A stretch of DNA of 64,000 bases from positions 62,001 through 126,000 of the forward strand of contig JACTAT010000280.1 of assembly GCA_014526335.1 (NCBI GenBank), in the 5' to 3' direction. Each line of letters begins with the position of its first letter. Positions within the stretch are counted from its first letter, which is position 1. Positions 1-10,900 of the stretch are shown one piece after another. The notes beneath the pieces were generated by a model. The model did no database searches and had not been told where the DNA came from. It saw only the letters and a program-made list of their open reading frames with translations. A program made the translations under genes and the position numbers. The DNA is from Chrysaora quinquecirrha. Taxonomy: Eukaryota; Cnidaria; Scyphozoa; Semaeostomeae; Pelagiidae.

Positions 1-2565
1 AAAAATTTTTTTTCCCCCCAAACTTTTTGGTTTTCAAAATTTCAAAAATTTGGTTTACCAAAATTTTTAAAAGGCTTTTAAAAAAGGCCCCCTTTTTAAA
101 AAATTCAAACCCGAAAAAAAATTTGGCTTTTCCCCCTTGGAATTTTTTAAATTTGGGGGGGGAAAATTTTAAAAAAAAAAAAAAAGGGAAAAGGTTTTTT
201 TAAAAAAAAAATTTTTTTTTAAAACCCGGGAAAACCCCTTTTTTTTAAAAATTTTTTTTTTTTTTAAAATTTTAAGGAAAAAACCCCCCCCTTTTTTAAA
301 ATCCCCAAAAAGGGGTTTTTTGGGGGGCCCCCATCCTTTTTTTTTTTTTTTTTTGGGGTAAAAAAGGGCCCTTTAAAAAAAAAAAAAAATTTTTTTTAAA
401 AATTTTTTTTTTTTTTTTTTCCAAAAAAATTTTTCCTTTTTGGTTTAAAAAAAAATTTTTTGGGTTTTTGGGGAATTTTAAAAAAATAAAGGTCCCAAAT
501 TCAAATTTTAAATTTTTTTTTCCCCCGGAAAGGTTTTTTTTTTCCCCTTTTAAAATTTTTTTTAAAAAAAAAACCTTTTTTTAAAAAAAACCCCCAAAAA
601 ATTTTTCCCCGGGAAAAAATTAAAATTTAAATTAAAAGGGGGTTTTTTTTTTAAATTTTAAAAAAATTTTTTTTAAATTTATTAAAAAAAAAAATTTTAA
701 AATTAAAAATTTTTTTAAAAAATTTCCAAATTTTTTTAAAAAAAAATTTTTAAATTTTAAAATTTTTTTTTAAAAATTGGGAAAAAAAATTTTCCAAAAA
801 AAAAAAAATTTTTTAAAAAACTTTCCTTTTTTTTAAAAAATTTTTTTTTTTTTTCCCAAAAATTAAATAAAAACCCCCGGAAATTTTTTTTTTTAAAAAT
901 TTTAAATTGGGAAAAAAAAATTTTTAAAAAAAAAAAAAAAAATTTTTTAAATTTTGGTTTTAAGGGTTTTTTCCCGGAAAATTCCAAAAATTCAAAAAGG
1001 GGTTTTAAAAAATTTTTTTTTGGTTAAATTTTGTTTTTTTTTTTTTTTTTTCCAAGGCCAAAAAAACCCCCTTTTTTAAAAAAAAAATTTTGGGAAAAAT
1101 TTTTTTTAAAAAATTTTTTTTGGGGGTTTTTTTTTTTTTTAAACCCAAAAATTTTTTTTTTTTGGGGAAAATTTTTTTTTAAATAAAAACCAATTTTTTT
1201 TTTTTTTTGGGTTTTAAAAAATTTTAAAAATTTCAAAAAAAAAGGGGAAAAAATTTTTCCATTAAAAGGGGGAAAAAAAATTTTTAAAAAAAAAATTTAA
1301 AATTTTTTTTTTTTTTGGGGAAATTGTTTAAAAAATTTTCCCAAAAAATTTTTTCCTTTTGGTTTAATTTTTAAAAAACCCCAAAAAAAAAAACCTTTTT
1401 TTTTGGGAAAAAAAAAGGGGGAAATTTTTTTCCCCCAAAAAAAAAAAAAAAAAAAATTTTTTTTTTTTTTTTTTTTTTTTCCTTTTTGGGAAAAAGGGGT
1501 TTAAAGAAAAAACCCAAAAATTTTGGGAAAATTTAAAAATTTGCCGGGGAAAATTTTTTCCTTTTTTAAAAAAAAAATTATTAACACCAATTTTTTTGAA
1601 TTTCCTTGGGAAAAAATTTTGCCCTAAATTTTCCCAAAACCAAAAAAAAAAAAATTTTTCCCTTTCCCCCTTTTTAAAAATTTTGGGGGAAAAAAGGGGG
1701 GTTTTTAAAAACCCCCGGGGGTTTTCCCCTTTTAAATTAAAAATTTTTTTCCCTTTATTTTTTAAAAAATTTTAAAAAAAAAAATTTTTTTTTTTTGGTT
1801 TGGGTTTTTGGCCCTTTAATTTTTAAAGGAATTCTAAAATTTTTTTTTTTTTAAAAAATTTCCCCAAAGGGGAATTTAAAGGGGGAAAAAAACCGGGAAA
1901 AATTTAAAAATTTGGGGTTTTTTTTTAACTGGAAACCCTTTTTTTAAAATTCTTGCTTTTTTTTTGAAAAAAAATTTTTTTAAAAAAAAATTGGTTTTTT
2001 CCCCTTAAAAGGGTTAATTTTAAAAAATTTTTCAAAAAACAAACTTTAAAATTTTTTTTTTTGGGGTTTTATTTTTAAATTTTTGTTTTTTTAAAAAAAA
2101 CCCCCAAAAAATTTTTTTGGGGGTTTTTTTTAAATTTAATAAAGGGGTTTTCCCCAAAAAAAATTTTTTCCTTTTTTGGGTTTTTTAAAAAACCAAAATT
2201 TAACCCCCAATTAAAGGCCCCCTTTTTTTTAAAAAAAAATTTTTAAAAGGGGAAAAAATTTTTTAAAAAATTCAAAAAAACCCAAAAATTTAAAAAATTT
2301 AAAAAAAAAAAAAAATAAAAATTTTTTCAAAATTTAAAACCTTTTGGGAAACAAAAATTTTTTTCCCCCCCCCCCTTAAACCGAACTGGGGGGAAAAAAA
2401 AAAGGGGGAAAAAAAAAATTTTTTAAATTTTTAAAAAAGGGGGTTTTAAAAGGGGCGGGGGGGAAAAAAAATTAAAAAAAAAAATTTTTATTTTTTTTTT
2501 CAAAATTTTTTTTTTTTTGGGGTTAAAAAATTTGGGAAAAAAAAACCCTTCCCCTTTTGGGAAAA

Positions 2566-2597
<32 letters not shown>

Positions 2598-2694
2598 GGA
2601 GGGAAGGGAAAAATTTTTTCCCCCTTTAAAAAATTTTTTAAATTTTTTTTTTTTTTTGGGGGAAATTTTTTTGGGGAAAATTTTTTAAAAACCA
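1..2694. other. Homopolymer-stutter sequence, probable assembly/basecalling artefact
   Basis: Almost every base occurs in runs of 3 to 15 identical letters, changing abruptly to normal complexity near 2695. No codon structure, repeat unit or splice signal can be read. This is what an uncorrected low-quality long read looks like, not a biological low-complexity tract, which would show a repeating motif. Open frames here are meaningless Lys/Phe/Asn strings. Confidence 0.85.
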
Positions 2695-3497
2695 AAATCC
2701 TAAACAGCATGATACCTAAATTGTCCAATAAAACACAATAAAGTATTAGTAACATCAATCAAAATATAACACTAGCACTTTTTCAAGTTGTTTTGATTTC
2801 TAAGGTGAATTTTGCTCATGATATAGCATCGATGAAAAGATGGCTGTTATCACAAAGAACCACACCCTCTCTTACGATGTAGCCCCGGAGCCCCCCTTAT
2901 TTATTGTTTTTGGAAATCATCGCTGGTTGGATGTATCGTCAAAAATGACGATATGTGCAGGATAGAAGGAAAATGAAAACAGAGAGTTATACTTTAAAGT
3001 ATAGTAGGCCATCACTTGGTAAAAATAGATCCTATATGCTATGATAACTACGACCCATTTAATAGGTCTCTTGGCCTGTTTATAAGCACTTTTATTCAAA
3101 CTTGTAACAGGTAACCACCCTGTAGCAATGAATTTAGCAATTGGTGAGAATCATCAAGCGGTCTGAGTCGCAATCTGTGCTTATTGGTTCATTTCCCAAC
3201 AAAGTCGAATATGCCGTTTAGAGAGAGGAGAGTCGCCAGCTTCCTGAAATCTAAGGCGAAAGGAATCACGAGGTGTGGTCACGTTAAGCGGAAGGACGGG
3301 GGTTGCATTGCTTAGATTAGCCATGGGCTATTCAGTGGCCCTCCTGTTCTACTCACAGAAGCCCATACCTGGTGAAGATAGGAAGTTCATTTGCCGACAT
3401 AATTATCTATCTAATTATTTTTTACTCTTTCTTTATAGGAAGAATGTTTTCATTCGTGGTGCACATAAAATTATGAAAAAGACGGGAATGAAAAAAT
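2695..3497. other. Non-coding stretch, nothing recognised
   Basis: Normal-complexity sequence between the artefact and an inverted repeat. Only short open frames on both strands, none with recognisable motifs. If the gene continues, this may be intron or 3' flank of the CCDC88 homologue, but no exon could be supported. Confidence 0.5.
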
Positions 3498-3500
3498 AGA

Positions 3501-3711
3501 CGCTTCCGCAAAAGATGGCCGCCGTTTTTGCCTACTGTTTTCATTAAGGAGTTTCGAAAGGAATTCTGGGAATAATTTCCTTAGTTACGTATTTTACTTA
3601 GCTGTGGACGTTGAATTCGTAGCTAAGGAAATTATTCCCAGAATTCCCCTCGTAAAACCTTATGAAAAACAAGGGGTTGACAGAAACGGCCGCCATCTTT
3701 TGCGGAAACCT
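3501..3711. repeat. Inverted repeat / fold-back MITE-like element
   Basis: The left arm begins CTTCCGCAAAAGATGGC near 3502 and runs to about 3590. The right arm, about 3615 to 3710, is its imperfect reverse complement ending GCCATCTTTTGCGGAAA. Both arms share a GGAATTCTGGGAATAATTTC block beside the centre. Short spacer and no coding capacity suggest a non-autonomous DNA transposon. Confidence 0.7.
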
Positions 3712-3712
3712 C

Positions 3713-4037
3713 TATTGCCTCCATTCGTCCATGCATTCATCTGTGACCTTCAGTCCGTCATTTGGACCAATCAGAACAGCTCTTTCTCGAAGTAAACAAG
3801 ATCTACATCAAATCAATGACGTCATGTCGCCATCTGAAAATGTTGTTCTCCGAAGGCCTAAAAGTTTTGGTTTGCCCACTGATAGTCCATCTTCAGGTAA
3901 CTGGTTCATCTTTACGTAGTTCGCAATGCCTTTCTATTGTTGTTTGAATGTTTGCCGAACTTGTTGCTGGGTTCCGCTATCCAACCCGACATAAAGAACT
4001 GTATTTCAACATGCCTCCCTAGCTGATCGCCTGTAAG
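3713..4037. other. Non-coding stretch, nothing recognised
   Basis: Overlapping short plus-strand frames only, with no similarity or motif I can name. Probably flank or intron. Confidence 0.4.
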
Positions 4038-4125
4038 TCCCTGGCCAAGGGATCAAAAATTTGTTTTTCAAACGTTTTAAATTTGCTTATCAAGCAAAAT
4101 GTTTGTCCGTTTGGCTAATTTGTAA
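4038..4125. repeat. Partial copy of the TTAGGCCC MITE family
   Basis: Contains CTGGCCAA, GATCAAAAATTTG and a right part reading TGTTTGTCCGTTTGGC, matching the outer parts of the complete copies at 5361 and 24304. The ends are degraded. Confidence 0.4.
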
Positions 4126-4218
4126 GGTTTAGTATCAGGTTCAATTCGAAGACGAGGATTAGAAAATAAGACAGCTATTTTCCTCGAAGTACTCTCAACT
4201 CAGTTCACAACTCTGTAA

Positions 4219-4718
4219 NNNNNNNNNNNNNNNNNNNNNNNNNNNNNNNNNNNNNNNNNNNNNNNNNNNNNNNNNNNNNNNNNNNNNNNNNNNNNNNNNN
4301 NNNNNNNNNNNNNNNNNNNNNNNNNNNNNNNNNNNNNNNNNNNNNNNNNNNNNNNNNNNNNNNNNNNNNNNNNNNNNNNNNNNNNNNNNNNNNNNNNNNN
4401 NNNNNNNNNNNNNNNNNNNNNNNNNNNNNNNNNNNNNNNNNNNNNNNNNNNNNNNNNNNNNNNNNNNNNNNNNNNNNNNNNNNNNNNNNNNNNNNNNNNN
4501 NNNNNNNNNNNNNNNNNNNNNNNNNNNNNNNNNNNNNNNNNNNNNNNNNNNNNNNNNNNNNNNNNNNNNNNNNNNNNNNNNNNNNNNNNNNNNNNNNNNN
4601 NNNNNNNNNNNNNNNNNNNNNNNNNNNNNNNNNNNNNNNNNNNNNNNNNNNNNNNNNNNNNNNNNNNNNNNNNNNNNNNNNNNNNNNNNNNNNNNNNNNN
4701 NNNNNNNNNNNNNNNNNN
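4219..4718. other. Assembly gap (500 N)
   Basis: Exactly 500 undetermined bases, a conventional scaffold gap size, so the true distance is unknown. It lies just downstream, in gene direction, of the last exon found. Missing C-terminal exons of the CCDC88 homologue could be here. Confidence 0.99.
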
Positions 4719-4826
4719 TCTGGACATTTACAGGCATTTTGTTTGAAAAATTAGTCAACGATTGCTAAGCATGGTTTAAAAACTGATTCCTCAAAAAAAA
4801 AACCATCCGGACACATGAAAACTTAC

Positions 4827-4928
4827 TTTTTAGGCCCTGTGTTTGAATGATCAAGCAGAGCTTTATTCGCAGCATCAACTTTGTCCATCAGCTTTTCCTT
4901 TTCTCTTTCCAACATGTATAAGCGATCG
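4827..4928 (-). CDS. CCDC88: CCDC88 exon 54: end of conserved coiled coil
   Basis: 102 nt, enters phase 2, leaves phase 2 into GTAAGT. Reads DRLYMLEREKEKLMDKVDAA then a Pro/Lys-rich end (TGPKK). It aligns with the family's IDKLNALRRQKEKLEEKIMDQ segment and the basic tail that follows. The next exon is not visible, with the N gap starting about 100 bases on. Confidence 0.9.
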
Positions 4929-7900
4929 CTGTAGACAGAAAAGATGTTATCAAGAAGGTAAGTAGGTCTTAGAAAGATAAAGCTACTGAAATAAGAAAGG
5001 CGAAAACATCGCTATTATCATGATACTTACGAAAATGCACGTTCATCTTCCAGATACGTGTCTCGGCTCTCCAATGTTTTGACCAGCAGTGTTTGATTCT
5101 TTGATAGAAAAGAATAAAATTGCTATAGAACCGGGTAACATTGATTGAAATGTTCACAATAATTGTACGGTTGATATTAAATTTATAGCTTCACGTTAGT
5201 TTTAACAAATAACCACTTTGAGAAGGCCGAGAAATCAAAAGAACTTATACTACTAAAGACAAGCTCCCCGAGGAACTACTCAATTTCGAATATTTCTGCC
5301 ACTCAAACAATCAAGAATAAGGTCTCATTATTTGTAGTCAAAACTCATACTAATTGTGTGTTAGGCCCAGGCCAAACGATCAAACATTGTTCGTCAAATA
5401 TCTGAAGTTTGCTTGTCAAAGATAGAGTTTAATCTTTCAGCCACAAGCAAATGTTTTTGAAGTTTTTAAAACATCGTGCAACAAACCTAGATCATTATTG
5501 CTTGTCAAGGAGTATTTAGCAGCGTGACCAAACGGTCAAACACTTCTTATAAAGCGAATTGCGAATGTTTGAACAACAATCTATGATAGTTTGGCCAGGG
5601 CCTTACGCTTGTATCAAATGTTTCATTGATTAGTTTTTACTTTGCTGACATGCAAATGTCTCTGTATAATAGCGATTTCCCCGGTCTAAAAATGCAACGG
5701 CTCATGTTATTCAAAATTCAGAATCTCAATGTTTTCAATGGCCCTGAATGTGCAGTGAGAATTGAGAAACAACAAAGGAGCTTCTGGTACTAAAATTTGA
5801 CCAAAAGAGACCAAAAATAAGGAAAACTTCAAAAAAACAGGCCTGAGATAGGTTCTTCATAAAAATGCGTGTAAGTGTATCAATTATCTGCCCTAGTCGT
5901 GCCTATAAAACATCGAATTTCCAAGGTATTTTACCTGAGCAAGCAGTTTGTTTACTTGATCCATCAAGGCACGGTTCTCTTCCTCTAGCGTACCGTTCAA
6001 CTGAACCAGAACCTGAAGAAAGTTTCAATAGTAAATCACTAATGAAAAATAGCACAGAAATACTAGTCGTTGCGATGATCGCACGATTAGTGGTGTCATG
6101 ATAGCCCGATCATCATGCGAGCAGTATGATGTTACGGAAACTATAGGCTTTAGACCTTCTGAGTTAAGAACATTTTTTAAACGTATATTCGTCGTACAAA
6201 ACAAAACATTATGGCTTCATTTGTTATCTAGGTCTTTGTAGTGTTCTAAAGGGTTACGGTTTAGCGTGGGTAGGGTAGAGTTAAGGGTTATGGTTAAGAT
6301 TTTGGTTTTCCCTTACGCATAGGATCACATTTTGTCTTTAAGCAGTAGGGAAAGTTCCATCTTATGAGATTGCTTTTGTTTTCGGAAGAAAACTAAAAAA
6401 CTTTGACCTTGCAAGCGATGTGCAATTTTTGAAGCTGCAACATCCAAGACCTTAATAGCGAAGGTAAATGGTTAGTGTTATGGCTTTTGGGCTTTTAGGG
6501 TTTGGGATAAGAGATAAAATCTTGATTTTTCATTACGTATATAGTGACATTTTGTCTTAAGCAATAGGGGAAGCATTCCCTCTAAATAGGAAAGTACTTT
6601 GGCTTACTAGGAAACAAAGAAAAAGCTTACCTCGCAACGATGTGCAATCTTTGTGGCTGAAACATCAAGGTCCTTGTAGTGTTCTTTAGCCTCGTTCATG
6701 TCATCTTGCATGATCTCGTAATCAGAACGAAGCAGATCCAAATCACTTTTCAAAGACTCGTTTTCAGTTTGAAGTGCTGCATTCTTTGCTGACAGTGCCT
6801 CGTTTTGATCGATAACTCGTGATTTCTAAAAAGGCAAGTTAAATTGTGAAAATAAAAGAAATGTAGCAAAGGTTCACAATTAGCTATATAGCTCACAGTG
6901 CGAATAAATTTCACGTATTTTTTAACAAACTGTTTATAAGAAACCCTGACTCTTGAATGGCCAAAAATTTAAGCAACTCCAGTACTGGAAAATTTTTTTC
7001 AAAGAAATTTTTCACCTCAGTGTGCGAAATTTTTGCTTTTGCTTCCCATTTTATTTTTATTATTTTTACGCAATCTTTAAACAGTAACAGAATTCAACAA
7101 ACTTAATTGTTGCTATCAATATGTCTCACCAAGTAATTTTGTGACACACAGACAAATGGAATAGGCACAAGAATTCAAATAAGAGGGGGGATTTCTAAAC
7201 CTGGAGAATTTTCACAAAATAAATTCTTCACCTCAGTCTGCGAAATTTTTGCATTTACCTCCCATTAATATCATACATTATTATTACGTATTCTTTTATA
7301 TACATTTTATATACAGGTATGCATTTCAACAAACTTATTGCTGCTATGAATATGTCTCATCAAGCATTTATCACGTTAAAGTTTTTCTTTTGAAATATCT
7401 TCGAAACGGCAAATGTCTGAACAAACAATTGACAAAATTGAAGTATAGGACCTTTGAGACAATATCATGACCAAAAATTTGGAAAAAATATTTTTTTCAT
7501 TTTTTTGGGCCCAAAATCTTTCACATGACCCAATCTATGATTTACTACAGGTATTGCAGCGCTAATGAGAATGTAAACCCAATCAATTTTAGAAATTGAT
7601 AATCAGAGAATATAGAGCGAGTTCAATGTGCCCATTCACGCTAGCGAATCTATTGTCACTACTGTGGTGGATAATCACTACTGTGGTGGTAATTTCTGCG
7701 TACTGTGGTGGTAGTTTCTGCGTACTGTGACAGATAATCACTACTGTGGTGGGTTATTTTGCTTGATGTGGTGGTAGTTTTTGCCTACTGTGGTGGATAA
7801 TCACCGCTTGTGGTGGGTTATTATGCTTGACGTGGTTGGTTACTATGCTTGTTGTGGTGGTAGTTTTGGCGTACTGCGATGGATAATAACTACTGTGGTG

Positions 7901-10900
7901 GGTTATTATGCTTGATGTGGTGGTATTTTGCGCCCTTTGGTGGTTTTTGTTGTTTTTTCTTGCTTAATCTATAGAGTTTTGCTATGATTTCGTATTCACC
8001 AAATAAAGCATTATAACCCACCACAAATAGTGATAACCCACCACAGTACGCAAAAACTACCACCACAACAAGCATAATAACCACCCACAGTAGTGATTAT
8101 CCACCACAGTACGCAGAAACTACCACCACATCAAGCATAATAACCCACCACAAGTAATGATTATCCACCACAGTACGCAAAAACTACCACCACAGCAAGC
8201 ATAGTAACCCAACATATCAAGCATAATAACCCATCACAGTATTTTGATTATCCACCACAGTAGTGATTATAGATTCGCTAGCGTGCCATTTGAAACTAGT
8301 TAGGAATAGAAAGCTTAAGGTACCTTTACAAAAGTCACGGTAGTCAAAGAACAAAGAGTGATGGTAAGCATTCTGGAGGAACATCGAAATCAATCTCGAA
8401 AAATAAGAATTCAATTTTCTAACCTCTTTTTTCAGTAATTCTATCTGATCTTCAAGGTCTTTTGTTTGTCCATCTGATGGTTCTCTATTCTTGGATGACT
8501 GTGTTTCACTACAAAAAAGATAAGAAGCTGTCTTCAGAATCATAAAAGAATGGATTCTACTGAGAGGTCAGGGATTTCACTTGCAGTTAAAGATACAAAT
8601 TCAATTTCAAGTGACGAAAGCGTATAAACAGGCTTCAGGGGGGAAAACCGCTGAGATAAAACAACAGTTGAGAATACATCCGATTGCAATTTCTTAGAAA
8701 TTTATTCGTAATAGAGGCCACTCACTGTATAAAAGGCATATAGATATAAACACAATAACGAATCTATATGCACCACTGTACAGTGGATACGCACTACTGT
8801 GGTGGTATTGTTTGTGTAATGTCGTGGATAAGTACTAGCTCTACAGTAGTGAACAGTAGGGATTATCCACCACAGTACGCAAAACATACTACCATATCAA
8901 GCATAATAACCCACCACATCAAGCATAATAACTCACCCCAGTAGTGCGTATCCACTACAGTACGCAAAAAAATACCCGCACATCAAGCATAATAACTCAC
9001 CACATCAAGTATAGTAACCCACCAAAGTAGCGCGTCTTCACTACAGTACGCATAAAATACCACCAAAGTAGCGCGTATCCACTACAGTAGTGCATATAGA
9101 TTCGCTAGCTTGTGTAAAGGCAGTTACAGAAAATAAAAAAAGATCCGTAAAATAGTTAACGAAAGAATTAAGGCTGTTAAGCGTTAAGATTGTTGGTTGT
9201 TAGATGGTGGTTAGAATTGGAATTATAAGACAAAGTTAGTTGAATTAGTTAAAAAAGGTTAAAAGTGCTCTGAAGAGTTAAACCAAAAAGAAATATTATT
9301 AGTTATGGTTAGTATATTGTTGAGAATATTGCTGCGAAGAGTTAGTTTTAGTTTTTTAAAGGTTAATCGTTATATTTCTACCGCTGAATTTGGCCTGGTC
9401 CCAATAGGGGTCCCAATTGGGGGTACTTGATCCTAACATGTGTATAATGTGCTTCTGACTACTTATTTCCATTGTTTCTACTATACTATTAACAATTTCA
9501 CTCCTTAAACACCCATTTCTGGGAGTTCGATGTGCATTCCGCTACCCAATGTTTAGAAAGCATGGCTATAGACGCACCTATTACACCTATCAATATCAAC
9601 AAGGTTTTGCACCTATCACTCAAGGTTATTTGTCGAAAATTGGACACTGTTTTTATGAATATTTGAACAAAACCCATATGGGGCGCATAAAACTTCTGCA
9701 AACATTAGGTCCCCACGGGATTATCAAATCCACTGTAAGCTTCAGCTAGTATCGAGAATTGTACCAGAAGTTGCCTTGAGTTAAGCTGAAGAAAGCAACA
9801 CTCTACTAAAACTTGTACGAAATATTCCTCATTATTCGTCATAATTATAAAAATAAGGGAATTAAAAATTTGCTTTTCAGTTGATAATGTTTATAGCAAA
9901 CCCTCTCACCGTTCCATCATCTGGTTGATGTTGTTGCTATCAATGCAATTAGAGAAGAAACGGTTGACTCTAACGTTAGCTGTCTTAGGCCCCTGTTAAA
10001 CGATCAAACGATCCTGGTTTAAAAAGTTGCTTTTCACACTAGTACTGTTCGATCACGTTGTAAAACATTGATCGCTCGTCTAAGGCATTTTTCACAATAA
10101 TTCTGTACAACTTTGGCATGTTCTTTTATCAGTAAACCCAGGAATACGAAATCTGAAAGAAATCTCTTACACGTTTTTCGAAAGGTCGGAGATCCCAAAA
10201 TATAAGCAGCATTATATTTTAGATACATAACAGTTAGACTGTATTAACAATTGAGCAAGAGTTAGTAGGTAAAAATGTTATAAATTGTTAGTCGATTAGA
10301 CATGAGTTAGTTGAGGTTGAGTTAGCTGGATAATTTCATAGAGAAATTATTGTTTATAACATTTTCAAACATCGAATGAGGCTAAATGGCGATCAAATTA
10401 GTTTCTTAAACAGTAAACCTCGAAAGAAAATATCATCCAATCGGGGGATCGGATATGAAGATCACGGGTACATGTCGAAAGCATTTTTATCAGACCCAGT
10501 AAAATGGATTTGTGAACCATCTGCAACCCCTTGAATAATTTCTCATGAATCTCACTAAACAAGTGCCAACGTACGAGAGTGACGTTAAAAGGTTTGCAAT
10601 TCGTTTTTGGAAGGATATTTTCTGCAGGTTTTTCAGCTTTTCCTACAGGTTTGGAAGGTTTTTCAGTGCTTCCAGCACCTTTCAAGCAAATTAGGAGTCA
10701 TTTTTCTGCACATTTTAGCCCATATAAAGTTGGCCAATTAATACCCACAGGATACCCACATCTATGGGTGAGACAGCAGAGTTAGCCTATCAAAGAAGGT
10801 TACCATTTGGACTGTTTAAGCGTGGATTCTAGTCTTTTCTCAGGAGAACTCCCATCTCTTTCTGTTTAGATTGCAGATATTTTTCATTTCATCAGTTCGA

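Noticed and set aside
757..1236. Minus-strand open frames of Phe/Lys-rich peptides at the left edge
   Set aside because: They arise from homopolymer stutter; no codon bias, and the DNA itself is doubtful.
4195..4758. Minus-strand frames of 175-187 codons
   Set aside because: Almost entirely translated N bases of the gap.
7640..8280. CRISPR-like array from regularly repeated CCACCACAGTA words
   Set aside because: Units are adjacent tandem repeats in opposed halves, without unique spacers, within a eukaryotic fold-back element.
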